Origin: Erythrobacter sp. UBA1916
Lineage (GTDB): Bacteria; Pseudomonadota; Alphaproteobacteria; Sphingomonadales; Sphingomonadaceae
Assembly: GCA_002337385.1 (NCBI GenBank)
Contig: DDFY01000008.1
Span: 220,907 to 284,906 of the forward strand
Direction: 5' to 3'
Length of the DNA: 64,000 bases
The position numbers and the translations under genes were made by a program. Below, in pieces: positions 53,254 to 62,416 of this stretch. The notes beneath the pieces were generated by a model. That model was not told where the DNA came from, ran no database searches, and worked only from the letters and a program-made list of their open reading frames with translations. Within the stretch, counting starts at the first letter, position 1, and each line of letters opens with the position of its first letter.

Positions 53254-54831
53254 ATGAGTGACGCAGACATCATCGTAATCGGCGCAGGCCACAACGGCCT
53301 CGTCGCAGGGGCCTATCTCGCCGTGGCGGGCAAGCGCGTGCTGGTGCTCGAACGCAACGCATGGCTCGGCGGCGGGGTGGTCAGCCGCGAGCTGACCGAG
53401 CCCGGCTTCCTGCACGACCAGCACTCGATGAGCCACATCTTCATCCAGGGCAATCCGCTGCTTTTGAACGACGATCTTGGCCTCAAGCGCAAGTATGGCC
53501 TGCGCTATGTCTTCCCTGACGTGCCGATGATGAGTGTGTGGGAGGATGGCACCACCCTGCCGCTCCATCGTGATCCGGCCAAAAGCGCGGCTGCCATCGC
53601 GCACTTCAGCCAGAAGGACGCCGATACCTTCCTCAGGATGAGCCAGCAGGCCGCACAATGGCTGCCGATGATTCAGGCCGGGCTCTACTCGCCGCCGATG
53701 CCGGTGGGCGCGCAGGCGGCGATGATGGACCAGAGCGCCGAGGGGCAGGAGATCATGCGCGCCATGGCCGTCTCCACCTTCGACCTGATGGAAGAGCTGT
53801 TCGAGCACGACAAGGTGAAGGCGCATTTCGGCCGCGTGGCGGGCGAGAACCTTGTCAGCCCCGATGAAAAGGCGACCGGGATCGGCGCTTACGTGTTCCT
53901 CGGCTTCCTCGAAAAGTTTGGGTTTGGGGTGCCGGTGGGCGGCTCGGGCAGCCTCACCAATGCGCTGGTGGCTTGCATCGAGGACCACGGCGGCGCGGTG
54001 CGCACCGGCGCAGAGGTGCGCGAGGTCTTCACCGACGGCGCGCGGGCCTCGGGCGTGGTGCTCGACAGCGGCGAGCGGCTCACCTGCGCCGATGGCGTGA
54101 TCGGCGCGCTGCATCCGCATATTCTGCCCGATGTGGTGCCGAGCCTGCCTGCCGAAGTGGCGCGCAAGGCGAAGCGTACGCACATCACCGATGCCGCCTG
54201 TTTCACCGTCCACGCCGCGCTCGATGCGCCCTTGCAGTTCAAGGCGAAGAACGCCGACGGCAGCGATCTGTCCGCCGTGATGTATGAGCTGATGCCCGAC
54301 AGCTACGAGGACATGCGCCGCGCCTTCGACGAGCTGCGCTATGGCAATTTCAGCTCAACCCCGCTGGTGGGCGTGGGCCAGTTGCCGCAGCACGATCCCT
54401 CGCGTTGTCCCGATGGCAAGAGCATCTTCCACGCCTGGGACTACGTGCCGTACAGCCGCAAAGATGGCCGCGACTGGGACGAGGCCAAGGGCGAATTCGC
54501 CGAGAAAATGATCGCGCGGATGGGCGACTTTATCGACAACGTGCCCGAGGCGGTGCTGAGCTATCACTGCGACAGTCCGGTCGACATGGAGCGCACCAGC
54601 CCCAGCTTCTTGCGCGGCGACCTCCACGGCATTGCCACCACCACCTACCAATCGGGCCGCCACCGGCCCACGCCTGATCTCGGCGGCTATACCGTGCCGG
54701 GGGTCGAGCGGCTCTATCTGGTCGGCCCGTTCCAGCATCCGGGCGGCGGCGTGTTCGGCGCCGGGCGCGCCACGGCCATGGTGATGGCGGAGGACCTGGG
54801 CATCGATTTCGACGGGATTGCCGTAGCATGA
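53254..54831 (+). CDS. FAD-dependent oxidoreductase (CrtI/phytoene-desaturase-like)
   Basis: 525 aa. Dinucleotide fold IIVIGAGHNGLVAGAYLA, ERNAWLGGGVVSREL, and C-terminal RxYLVGPFQHPGGGVFGAGR FAD-binding end (ERLYLVGPFQHPGGGV). Typical of the CrtI-like/amine-oxidase superfamily. It could dehydrogenate the cluster's substrate rather than a carotenoid because no other carotenoid genes occur. Stop overlaps the next gene by 4 bp. Confidence 0.88.
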   Translation: MSDADIIVIGAGHNGLVAGAYLAVAGKRVLVLERNAWLGGGVVSRELTEPGFLHDQHSMSHIFIQGNPLLLNDDLGLKRKYGLRYVFPDVPMMSVWEDGTTLPLHRDPAKSAAAIAHFSQKDADTFLRMSQQAAQWLPMIQAGLYSPPMPVGAQAAMMDQSAEGQEIMRAMAVSTFDLMEELFEHDKVKAHFGRVAGENLVSPDEKATGIGAYVFLGFLEKFGFGVPVGGSGSLTNALVACIEDHGGAVRTGAEVREVFTDGARASGVVLDSGERLTCADGVIGALHPHILPDVVPSLPAEVARKAKRTHITDAACFTVHAALDAPLQFKAKNADGSDLSAVMYELMPDSYEDMRRAFDELRYGNFSSTPLVGVGQLPQHDPSRCPDGKSIFHAWDYVPYSRKDGRDWDEAKGEFAEKMIARMGDFIDNVPEAVLSYHCDSPVDMERTSPSFLRGDLHGIATTTYQSGRHRPTPDLGGYTVPGVERLYLVGPFQHPGGGVFGAGRATAMVMAEDLGIDFDGIAVA

Positions 54832-55040
54832 AAATCCGCGCCGCAGACAAAAGCGAGCTGATGGAAATCAGCAAGATCGAGGTGAAGGGCGAGGATCTGG
54901 TGCTCAAGGGCAAGGTCTATGGCGCCATGCCGATGACCGCCGTGATCACACCCGAGGAAGCGCGCAAGTTCGGCAAGATGCTGACGCCGAAGCTGGTGTG
55001 GTTCCTGCTCACAATGCCATTTCGGAAAGGAGCCAAGTGA
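54828..55040 (+). CDS. Small hypothetical protein (70 aa)
   Basis: 70 aa: a charged N-terminus, a beta-rich centre (GEDLVLKGKVYGAMPMTAVI) and a hydrophobic/basic C-terminus. It overlaps the FAD enzyme and the next SDR on both sides, so it belongs to the same transcript. No family is recognised. Confidence 0.65.
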   Translation: MKIRAADKSELMEISKIEVKGEDLVLKGKVYGAMPMTAVITPEEARKFGKMLTPKLVWFLLTMPFRKGAK

Positions 55041-55822
55041 TGCGCCACAAGGACAAGTCCATCATCGTTACCGGTGCGGCAGGGGCCATCGGCTTTGCCA
55101 CCAGCGAAATCCTTTGCCGTGAAGGCGCAGAGGTGATGCTGGTCGATATCGCTGCCGACAAGCTGGAACAGTGCGTCGCCGAATTGCAGGGCGAGGGCTA
55201 CAAGGCGCACGCCCATGTCGCCGACTGCGCCGATGATGCGGCGGTCGAAGCCTACGCCAAGGCGGCGCACGAAAAATTCGGCAAGATCGACGGCTTCTTC
55301 AACAACGCCGGGATCGAAGGCGAACTGGCCCCCACCCACGAATACGATATCGGCTGGTTCGACAAGGTTCTGCACGTGAACCTGCGCGGCATGTTCCTCG
55401 GCCTGCGTTTCGTGCTGCCCTACATGGTGGAAGCGGGCAGCGGCGCGGTGGTGAACACCGCCAGCATCGGTTCCGAGCGTGGGCTGGCCGGGGCCTGTGC
55501 CTACAACGCGGCCAAGCACGGCGCGGTCGGCCTCACGCGCACGGCAGCTTCGGAAGTGGCACAGAAGGGCGTGCGGGTGAACTGCGTGATGCCCGGCGTC
55601 ATCGAAACCCCGCTGCTGGTCGGCATGCTCGAACAGATGTTCGACAGCGTGGAGGCAGGCATGCAGAAGCTCGGCCAGACCGCGACGCTCAACCGTGTGG
55701 GCCAGCCGCGCGAGGTGGGCGATGTGGTCTCGTTCCTGCTCAGCGAGGAGGCCAGCTACGTCAACGGCGCGAAGTGGGAAATCGATGGCGGCGCGCTGGC
55801 CACGATCCGGAACGATATCTAA
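55040..55822 (+). CDS. SDR-family NAD(P) oxidoreductase 2
   Basis: 260 aa. TGAAGAIGFAT nucleotide site, NNAGIEG, Ser in NTASIGS, catalytic YNAAK, PGVIETPL. The start ATG 55040 overlaps the previous stop (TGATG) and ends in WEIDGGA. A close functional partner of the FAD enzyme is likely; substrate unknown. Confidence 0.9.
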   Translation: MRHKDKSIIVTGAAGAIGFATSEILCREGAEVMLVDIAADKLEQCVAELQGEGYKAHAHVADCADDAAVEAYAKAAHEKFGKIDGFFNNAGIEGELAPTHEYDIGWFDKVLHVNLRGMFLGLRFVLPYMVEAGSGAVVNTASIGSERGLAGACAYNAAKHGAVGLTRTAASEVAQKGVRVNCVMPGVIETPLLVGMLEQMFDSVEAGMQKLGQTATLNRVGQPREVGDVVSFLLSEEASYVNGAKWEIDGGALATIRNDI

Positions 55823-55857
55823 GGGCCAGCGTAGAGACCTGTCGAAGGGAAACGACG

Positions 55858-56583
55858 CTGCGCAAAGTCCTCACTATTCTCGCCGTGCTGAGCCTTGTGG
55901 CGGGATCGCAGGCGCAGGCGCAGGTGGCGCGCTCGCCCCAGCCTGCACCTGCCCCGGTCGTCCGGCCGATGCCATTCGAGGCGGACATCCGTGCCTTCGA
56001 ACTGGTGGACGCAGCCTTTCCTCCGCCGCCCTGCGCAACGCTGTTCGTCGGTTCGTCCTCGATCCGGCTCTGGCGGAACCTGGCTGACGATTTCCCCGAC
56101 CGCCGGGTGATCAATCGCGGGTTCGGTGGGTCGACCATCGCCGATACGCTCCGCTACTTTGATCGCATCGTTGCGCCCTATGCCCCGCGCGCCATCGTGT
56201 TCTACGCCGGGGAGAACGATCTTGCCGCGGGCAAGAGCCCGCAGCAGGTGTTCGCGGATCTTCAGGCCCTGCTGAAGCTGAAGCGCGAGCGGCTGGGCGA
56301 CACTCCTATGTGGGTCCTGTCGCTGAAGCCCTCGCCTGCGCGCTGGGCGCAGCGCGATGCGCAGCTGGCGTTCAACACCATGGCGCGCGAGCTTGCGCTG
56401 GCGGAAGACGACATGGCCTATATCGACGTGGCCTCGCCCATGCTGACCCCCGCCGGCATGCCGAAGGACATCTACGGCCCCGATCACCTGCACATGCGCC
56501 CCTCAGGCTACCGCATCTGGACCGCCGTGGTGCGCTCAGCCCTGCAGGATGTGCCGCCGCCTGCCCGCTGCCAATCACGATAG
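55858..56583 (+). CDS. SGNH/GDSL-family hydrolase, start uncertain
   Basis: An SGNH esterase: block I FVGSSSIRLW (Ser), block II GFGGST, block III GEND, block V DHLHMRP. A signal-like sequence (LRKVLTILAVLSLVAGSQAQ) begins at CTG 55858, preceded by gaagggaa. No ATG precedes it except 55774, inside the SDR, which would add a poor N-terminal extension. Either the gene starts at a rare CTG or the true start was lost near the partial repeat at 55,839. Exported esterase/deacetylase by inference. Confidence 0.75.
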   Translation: MRKVLTILAVLSLVAGSQAQAQVARSPQPAPAPVVRPMPFEADIRAFELVDAAFPPPPCATLFVGSSSIRLWRNLADDFPDRRVINRGFGGSTIADTLRYFDRIVAPYAPRAIVFYAGENDLAAGKSPQQVFADLQALLKLKRERLGDTPMWVLSLKPSPARWAQRDAQLAFNTMARELALAEDDMAYIDVASPMLTPAGMPKDIYGPDHLHMRPSGYRIWTAVVRSALQDVPPPARCQSR

Positions 56584-56646
56584 TCAGGAACCAGCACGCC
56601 TGATCAGGGGTTTATTCCGCAAAGACCCCTAGTCAGGAGAATATCA

Positions 56647-56886
56647 ATGATCGGCAAGATTATCGGCGGCTTTGCAGGCGCCAAGCTCGCGGAAAAGACT
56701 TCTAACCTCGGCGGCACGGGCGGTGCGCTGCTCGGCGCGGCGGCTGTTGGCGTGGCGCGCCGCCTATCGCTTCCGGCGCTTCTGGCGCTCGGGGCGGGCG
56801 GCTATGCCTACAAGAAGTACTCTGAGCGCAAGGAAAAGACGCCTGAGGAAAAGGCCCGCGAAAAGGTCGCCGCTGCGGCAGTGTGA
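56647..56886 (+). CDS. Small hypothetical membrane protein
   Basis: 79 aa: Gly/Ala-rich with one hydrophobic helix (about 38-55), a charged Lys/Glu-rich tail. agtcaggaga at 56,632 suits the ATG at 56647. Resembles small Gly-rich 'YMGG/YtxH-like' proteins; no confident family. Its role is unknown. Confidence 0.6.
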   Translation: MIGKIIGGFAGAKLAEKTSNLGGTGGALLGAAAVGVARRLSLPALLALGAGGYAYKKYSERKEKTPEEKAREKVAAAAV

Positions 56887-56904
56887 TTGCGGGTTGGAGG
56901 AGGC

Positions 56905-57789
56905 TCAGGCCGGCCTTTCGGGGTCGAGCCCGGCGGCTTCCTCCACCACCTTGGCGATGGCGGTAAAATCCGCCTCGCCGCCCTCGCGCGCCAGTGTGCG
57001 TTCGAGATAGTCGGCGACGACATGGCCGAGCGGCAAGGGAACCTGCGCCGCTTCGGCCTCGTCGAGCAACAGGCGCGTGTCTTTCAGGCTCAGCGCGGCA
57101 GCGAAGCCGAAATCGAATGTGCGCGGCAGGACCGACTTGGGCCACTTGTCGCGCGTAGCCGAATTGATGCCGGTCGACTGGTTGAGCACCTCGATCATTC
57201 TGGCCGGATCAAGCCCCGCCTTGATCCCGAAGGCCATGCCCTCCGCCGTGACCCCGATGGCGACCGCGCCAAGCAGGTTGTTGACCAGCTTCATCGTCTG
57301 TCCGGCTCCGGGCGTTTCCCCCATGAAGATAGGCTTGCCAAACCGCATCAGGAGCGGTTCGAGTGTCGGATAAAGCGCTGCTGGTCCGCCCACCATCAGC
57401 GACAGCGTGCCGTCATGCGCCTTGGCGATCCCGCCCGAAACGGGCGCATCGAAGCTGGCGACCCCCTTGGGTGCAAGCAAGGCATCGAGTTCCACCGCGA
57501 GCTGCGGCCCGGAGGTCGAAAGATCGCACAGGATCGCCGGACTGCCGCCGCTGACGATCTCCGCGACGGCCTCGCGCACGATCGGCGGCGTGGGCAGGCT
57601 GGTGAAGACCACGTCACACTGCGCGCCGAGCGCCGCTGCGCTTTCCGCAGCTTCCGCACCTTTCGCCACCAGCGCGGCGACGGCATCGGGGGCGATATCA
57701 TGGACCAGCAGGCGGTCGACATGTCCGATCAGCCGCGCCGCCATGCCAGCGCCCATCCGGCCCAGTCCCAAGAATCCAACGGTGGTCAT
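56905..57789 (-). CDS. 3-hydroxyisobutyrate dehydrogenase-family NAD(P) oxidoreductase
   Basis: 294 aa. GFLGLGRMGAGMAARL dinucleotide site, substrate loop FDAPVSGGIAKAHDGTLS, catalytic Lys in GQTMKLVNN. The family includes 3-HIBADH, tartronate semialdehyde reductase and related beta-hydroxyacid dehydrogenases. ATG 57789 is chosen; upstream in-frame codons lie in the next gene. Overlaps the MBL gene by 4 bp, forming a leftward operon. Confidence 0.9.
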   Translation of the reverse strand: MTTVGFLGLGRMGAGMAARLIGHVDRLLVHDIAPDAVAALVAKGAEAAESAAALGAQCDVVFTSLPTPPIVREAVAEIVSGGSPAILCDLSTSGPQLAVELDALLAPKGVASFDAPVSGGIAKAHDGTLSLMVGGPAALYPTLEPLLMRFGKPIFMGETPGAGQTMKLVNNLLGAVAIGVTAEGMAFGIKAGLDPARMIEVLNQSTGINSATRDKWPKSVLPRTFDFGFAAALSLKDTRLLLDEAEAAQVPLPLGHVVADYLERTLAREGGEADFTAIAKVVEEAAGLDPERPA

Positions 57790-58607
57790 GCTTGCTCCGA
57801 TAAGGCTGTTGCGATGGGGGTGTGCGGCGCCAGATCCACCCGCGCGATGTCGTTTTCCGAGGGGAAGCAGCGCAGCACCAGCGGATCGTGGCCCGGAACG
57901 ACATGGTCGAGCGATTGCCCCGCCAGCTCCATCAGCCGTTTCTGCGCAGCGCAATAGGCGGCCTCGTCGACGAAAATGGGGAAGGGAATTGCGCGGGTGA
58001 TATTGGCGTAAAGATGCGCCGCATCGCTCGCCAGCACTACGGGCCCGCGCGCAGTGTCGCAGACGACCGCCTGCAACCCGGCGGTGTGTCCGGTGAGCTG
58101 CACCAGCGCGATACCCGGCGCAAACGCGCTGTCGCCATCGTGGAACACGACGTGGTCGGCATAGAGCTTGCGCACCAGCTGCGCGACCGGCTCACCATCG
58201 AAGGGCGCGCGGGTCGGCTCGTCGAGAATCTGGCGGCTGGTGGCAAAGGCCAGTTCGGCGTCCTGCACGTGGAAGTGCGCATTGGGGAAGGTGCTCAGGC
58301 TGCCGGCGTGGTCATAGTGCAAATGGGTCAGGATCACGTCCTCGACCAGCAGCGGATCGATCCCCGCCGCGCGCAGCCCTTCGCTGACCGGTCGGACCAT
58401 CTGCCGCCCGCGCGCAACCGCCGCCTCCTCGCCGAAACCTGTGTCGACGATAACCGGCGGTGCGCCAGTGCGGTGGATCGCCCAGACGAAGTAGTCGAGC
58501 GGCATCGGCAGATCGTGATCGTCGACCGGCGCTGCGAAATTGGCCGAGGCCTCCCGCTCGTGCCGGGCATAGCGGATGGCGTCGATACGGGTGACCTGCG
58601 CGCTCAA
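57786..58607 (-). CDS. Metallo-beta-lactamase-fold hydrolase 1
   Basis: 273 aa from a TTG start at 58607 that overlaps the P450 stop by 3 bp. Zinc site HLHYDHAG, then downstream LTGHTAG and ASDAAH; final VPGHDP. The quorum-quenching lactonase/AttM-like group shares this layout. It might hydrolyse a lactone or thioester in the pathway. An in-frame upstream ATG would extend into the P450 and is rejected. Confidence 0.85.
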   Translation of the reverse strand: MSAQVTRIDAIRYARHEREASANFAAPVDDHDLPMPLDYFVWAIHRTGAPPVIVDTGFGEEAAVARGRQMVRPVSEGLRAAGIDPLLVEDVILTHLHYDHAGSLSTFPNAHFHVQDAELAFATSRQILDEPTRAPFDGEPVAQLVRKLYADHVVFHDGDSAFAPGIALVQLTGHTAGLQAVVCDTARGPVVLASDAAHLYANITRAIPFPIFVDEAAYCAAQKRLMELAGQSLDHVVPGHDPLVLRCFPSENDIARVDLAPHTPIATALSEQA

Positions 58608-59785
58608 GTGAAGGTGAGCCTCACCGGCTGCTTGATCGGGCCATGGCCGACCGTGGTCATCCACGGCTCGTAGTCGCCCGCGAGTTCGAACGCCTCGACC
58701 TCGCGCACCAGCGTGCCGAGGAACGCCTGCGCCTCGGTCTGCGCGAGCATCCGTCCGACGCAGCCGTGCACCCCATAGCCCCAGCCGAGCGAATGCCTGG
58801 TATCGCGCTCGATGCGGTATTCGTCCGGTGCGTCCCAGAAACGCGGATCGCGGTTGGCGGCGGCGAACATGAGCCCGCAGCGGGTGTCTGCCGGGACCAC
58901 GTAGTCGTCAATCGCGACATCGACCATGGCGATCCGGCCCGCCATGCGGCTGGGCGAATCCCACCGCAGCGATTCGTCGAAGGCGCTGCGCAGCAGCTTT
59001 GGATTGGCGCGCAGCTTGGCATATTCCCCGGGGAACATGGCCCAGGCGCGGATCGCATTGGCCATGGTGAGATAGGTGGTGTCGGCCCCGGCGCTGAGCA
59101 CGGTTTGCAGCAGCAGCTTGGCCTCGTCCTCGGTCACTTGGTCCGCGTCGGCGGCGGCGAAGATGCTGGCGCCAATGCCATCGGGGTCGAGCGCCTCGCG
59201 GTCGCAGGCCGTGCCGAGCCATTCGACCACGGCGGAGAAATCGTGATCCATCGCCTCGTCAAACAGCTCTCCCGGCGGGCCCATCGTGGCCCAGACCATC
59301 TGCGAGAAGCCGTGCATGTGGTGACGGCCCTCCTTGGGCAGGCCGAGCACCTCGGGCAGGATGTCGAAGATCCAGGCCTGGGTGATCTCGCCCACGGCGT
59401 CGACAGCCTCGCCTTCCCGCTCGCGCAGCTTGCCGACGAACTGGTCCGCCGAGGCCTGGAAGATCGCCTTGGTCCGCTCCAGCGCGCGCGGGCTGAGCGC
59501 ATCGGAGACCACCTTGCGCACCTGCGTGTGGCGGGGCGGATCGTCGGTCAGCAGGATTTCGGGCCGCGGCGAATTGGGATCGTGCCAGGGGCGGCTGGTG
59601 GAGGAAAAGGTCTTCCAATCGAGCAGCCCGCTGGTCACGTGCTCGTGCCGCGCGATCATGCAGGTGCCGTCGTGCAGCCGCACCACGGGGGCGAATTCGC
59701 GTAGGGCATCGTCCACCGCGCGCGCATCGCGCACCGCCGCGGGGGTGAAGATATCGAGCGGGTAGTCGGGGATTTCCTTAGTCAT
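58604..59785 (-). CDS. Cytochrome P450 (CYP199-like)
   Basis: 393 aa. I-helix AGADTT (residues 232-237), ExxR ESLR (271-274), heme ligand Cys342 in WGYGVHGCVG. The consensus Phe at Cys-7 is Trp335, an unusual substitution. Early region DDPPRHTQVRKVVSDALS and FSSTSRP resemble the CYP199-type benzoate O-demethylases. A monooxygenase needing ferredoxin and a reductase, neither of which is in the window. ATG 59785 starts MTKEIPDYP; overlaps MBL 2 by 4 bp. Confidence 0.9.
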   Translation of the reverse strand: MTKEIPDYPLDIFTPAAVRDARAVDDALREFAPVVRLHDGTCMIARHEHVTSGLLDWKTFSSTSRPWHDPNSPRPEILLTDDPPRHTQVRKVVSDALSPRALERTKAIFQASADQFVGKLREREGEAVDAVGEITQAWIFDILPEVLGLPKEGRHHMHGFSQMVWATMGPPGELFDEAMDHDFSAVVEWLGTACDREALDPDGIGASIFAAADADQVTEDEAKLLLQTVLSAGADTTYLTMANAIRAWAMFPGEYAKLRANPKLLRSAFDESLRWDSPSRMAGRIAMVDVAIDDYVVPADTRCGLMFAAANRDPRFWDAPDEYRIERDTRHSLGWGYGVHGCVGRMLAQTEAQAFLGTLVREVEAFELAGDYEPWMTTVGHGPIKQPVRLTFT

Positions 59786-60684
59786 CGGGCGTCTACCCCC
59801 AATCCCCGGAACCACACCTTGCCATCCTTGCCCGTCTCGAAGTGCCCGGCGGTCGGTTCGGCGAAGTGCGCGCCGACGATCAGCGTGCCGCTGTCCTTGT
59901 ATTGGTCCACGAAGGCAACGCGGGTGGCACGGCCGGCATCCTTGTCCATGTCGAAGGTCGCGTCGCGGTGCGGCATCGCGCATTGCATCGGATGGTGCAT
60001 CAGGTCGCCGGTGATGACTGCGCGCTCGCCCTTGCTCTCGATCCGGACATGGATGTGTCCCGGGGTGTGGCCGTGGCTCGGCTCGCAGCTGAGTTCGGGG
60101 CAGATCACGTGGTCGGTATCGATAAAGTCCGCCAGGCCAAGCGCCACGATCGGGTCGACACATTCGACCAGGTGGCCGTCCGAATGCACGCCATCGTGGC
60201 GGATCACCTTCTGCCAGGCGTCGTATTCGGTCTTGCCGAACAGGTAGCGGGCGTTGGGGAAGGTCGGCTTGTATTCTCCCGTTTCGGGGTCTTTGTACGT
60301 GTTCCAGCCGACATGATCGAAGTGCAGGTGGGTGCAGAACACCACGTCCACCTCATCGCGCGTAATACCGAGGCTTTCGAGGTCTTCGAGGAAGCCTTCC
60401 GGCAGGTCGCAGAACACGTCGAAGTCGCGCTCCCGCCCGGCGCCGATGCACGAATCGACCACGATCACCTTGTCGGGCGTCTGCACCACGAAGCCCTGGA
60501 AGTTCATCCGCTGCTGGCCCTCCGGCGTGGCATAGTGCGGGTGCAGCCAGTCGAGCGCGATCACCTCTTCAGGGGTCGCGTCGGGCATGGTCATGTGGAT
60601 GTCGTCGCGGAAGTCCCACAGCTCGACGATGCGGCTGATTTTCACATCGCCGACCGTCCAGGTCTTCACATGGTCTGCGGCCAT
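59782..60684 (-). CDS. Metallo-beta-lactamase-fold hydrolase 2
   Basis: 300 aa. Zinc site THLHFDHVG, SHGHTPGH, TGDLMHHP and a final GAHFAE. Related to N-acyl homoserine lactonase-type MBLs and to esterases of the same fold. ATG 60684 is preceded by gagga. Overlaps the P450 by 4 bp; part of the leftward operon with MBL 1. Confidence 0.87.
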   Translation of the reverse strand: MAADHVKTWTVGDVKISRIVELWDFRDDIHMTMPDATPEEVIALDWLHPHYATPEGQQRMNFQGFVVQTPDKVIVVDSCIGAGRERDFDVFCDLPEGFLEDLESLGITRDEVDVVFCTHLHFDHVGWNTYKDPETGEYKPTFPNARYLFGKTEYDAWQKVIRHDGVHSDGHLVECVDPIVALGLADFIDTDHVICPELSCEPSHGHTPGHIHVRIESKGERAVITGDLMHHPMQCAMPHRDATFDMDKDAGRATRVAFVDQYKDSGTLIVGAHFAEPTAGHFETGKDGKVWFRGLGVDAR

Positions 60685-60694
60685 TGTCCTCTCC

Positions 60695-62365
60695 TCAGGC
60701 TGCCACGGCCGTGTTCGGCTTGTAGCGTGCTACACTCTCCTCCGGCAGCTGCGCCGGTGTCAACTGCGCTTTGCCCAGCACGAAGTCGGCGCACTTCTCG
60801 CCGATCATAACGCAGGGCGCATTGGTGTTGCCGCCGATCACCAGCGGCATGACGCTGGCATCGGCCACGCGCAGCCCCGCGATTCCGTGCAGGCGCAGCT
60901 GCGGATCGACCACGGCGCTGGTGTCATCGGCTGCCCCCATCTTGCAGGTGCCGACCGGGTGGTGAACCGTATAACCCGTCTCGCGGATATAGGCATCCCA
61001 CTGCTCGTCGCTCTGGCATTCAGGGCCGGGCGCGACTTCGGTGCCATCGTATTTCGCGAAAGGCTGGCTGGCGAAGGCCGTGCGGGCGATCTTCAGCGCG
61101 CGGATCAGCGGCTGGATATCGTCGGGGTGTTCGAGCAGGTGCGGGTCGATCAGCGGGGCCTCGGCGGGGTCGGCGCTGGCGAGCGTGATGGCGCCCCGGC
61201 TCTTGGGATAAAGCGCCACCGGGCTGATCGCATAGCCATGGCCGACCGGGAACGGCACGCCCTTCATCGTCAGCCGCTTGGCGGGCTGGAACACGAACTG
61301 CACATCGGGCCTGGCGAGGCCCGGATCGGTGCGGAGGAAGGCCACGCTTTCGAACACGTTGCCCGCCAGCGGCCCCCTGCGGGTGAGCAGGTAGTTGAAA
61401 AACTGGAACACATTGCGCGGCATGGCCCGCCAGCTGATGCCGTAGGAGGTCATGTCACCCGTCTCCATGTGGATCGGGCTGGCGACGTGGTCCTGATAGT
61501 TCTGGCCCACGCCCGGCAGATCGTGGACCACCTCAATGCCGTGCGCCTTCAGATGCGCGGCGGGGCCGATGCCGCTGAGCATCAGGATATGCGGGCTCTG
61601 CACCGCGCCTGCGCTGAGGATCACCTCGTGGCGTGCGCGCAGCACCCGGCCATCGGTCAGCTCGACGCCCACGGCGCGCCTGTCCTCAACCACGATCCGC
61701 GCCACGCGGGCGTCGACCTGCAGGTGAATATTGCCGCGCTCCATCGCCGGGCGGAGCATATTCTTGGCCGTGCTCTCGCGCTGGCCGTCCCGGATCAGGC
61801 CCTGGCGGCGGCCATAGCCTTCGGGGTTCGGCCCGTTGAAATCGGGACAGGCGGGAAACTGCTGCTCGGCCAGCGCGGCCATAAAGTCGTAATTGAGCGG
61901 GTTCGGCCCCTCGACCATCTTGGCGTTGATCGGGCCGTTTACGCCGTGGAACACGCTCTCGGGATAGTCCTCGTTATGCTCGGTGCGGGTGAAGTAGGGC
62001 AGCACCTCGGCATAGGACCAGCCTGTGCAGCCCGCGTCGGCCCAGTCGTCATAGTCGGTGGGGTGGCCGCGAAAGTAGACCATGCCGTTGATCGAGCCCG
62101 AGCCGCCGATGACCTTGCCGCGCGGGACGCCGATTTTCCGGCCCGCCATGCCGGGCTGGGGGACGGTTTCGAACCCCCAGTTGGTGGCCTTGCGCCCGAT
62201 GGCGGCGGCGACGAAGCTCGGCACGTGGATGAACGGATGGCTGTCATGCCCGCCCGCTTCGAGCACGCAGACGGTTTTGGAGGTGTCCTCGCCCAACCGC
62301 GCGGCCACGCAGGCGCCGGACGAGCCTGCGCCAATGACGATATAGTCGAATTCGCCTGCCAGCAT
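60695..62365 (-). CDS. GMC-family oxidoreductase (choline/alcohol dehydrogenase-like)
   Basis: 556 aa. FAD-binding DYIVIGAGSSGACVAARLG, GSGSINGMVYFRG, His of HHPVGTCKMG and C-terminal NTNAPCVMIGEKCADF. Oxidises an alcohol to an aldehyde. First gene in the leftward set, with gggagag before the ATG at 62365; it is followed by MBL 2 after 10 bp. Confidence 0.92.
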   Translation of the reverse strand: MLAGEFDYIVIGAGSSGACVAARLGEDTSKTVCVLEAGGHDSHPFIHVPSFVAAAIGRKATNWGFETVPQPGMAGRKIGVPRGKVIGGSGSINGMVYFRGHPTDYDDWADAGCTGWSYAEVLPYFTRTEHNEDYPESVFHGVNGPINAKMVEGPNPLNYDFMAALAEQQFPACPDFNGPNPEGYGRRQGLIRDGQRESTAKNMLRPAMERGNIHLQVDARVARIVVEDRRAVGVELTDGRVLRARHEVILSAGAVQSPHILMLSGIGPAAHLKAHGIEVVHDLPGVGQNYQDHVASPIHMETGDMTSYGISWRAMPRNVFQFFNYLLTRRGPLAGNVFESVAFLRTDPGLARPDVQFVFQPAKRLTMKGVPFPVGHGYAISPVALYPKSRGAITLASADPAEAPLIDPHLLEHPDDIQPLIRALKIARTAFASQPFAKYDGTEVAPGPECQSDEQWDAYIRETGYTVHHPVGTCKMGAADDTSAVVDPQLRLHGIAGLRVADASVMPLVIGGNTNAPCVMIGEKCADFVLGKAQLTPAQLPEESVARYKPNTAVAA

Positions 62366-62416
62366 TGTTGTACTCTCCCGTGGCGTATGGTGCCAGCGGG
62401 GGAGGTGATTGCAAGG

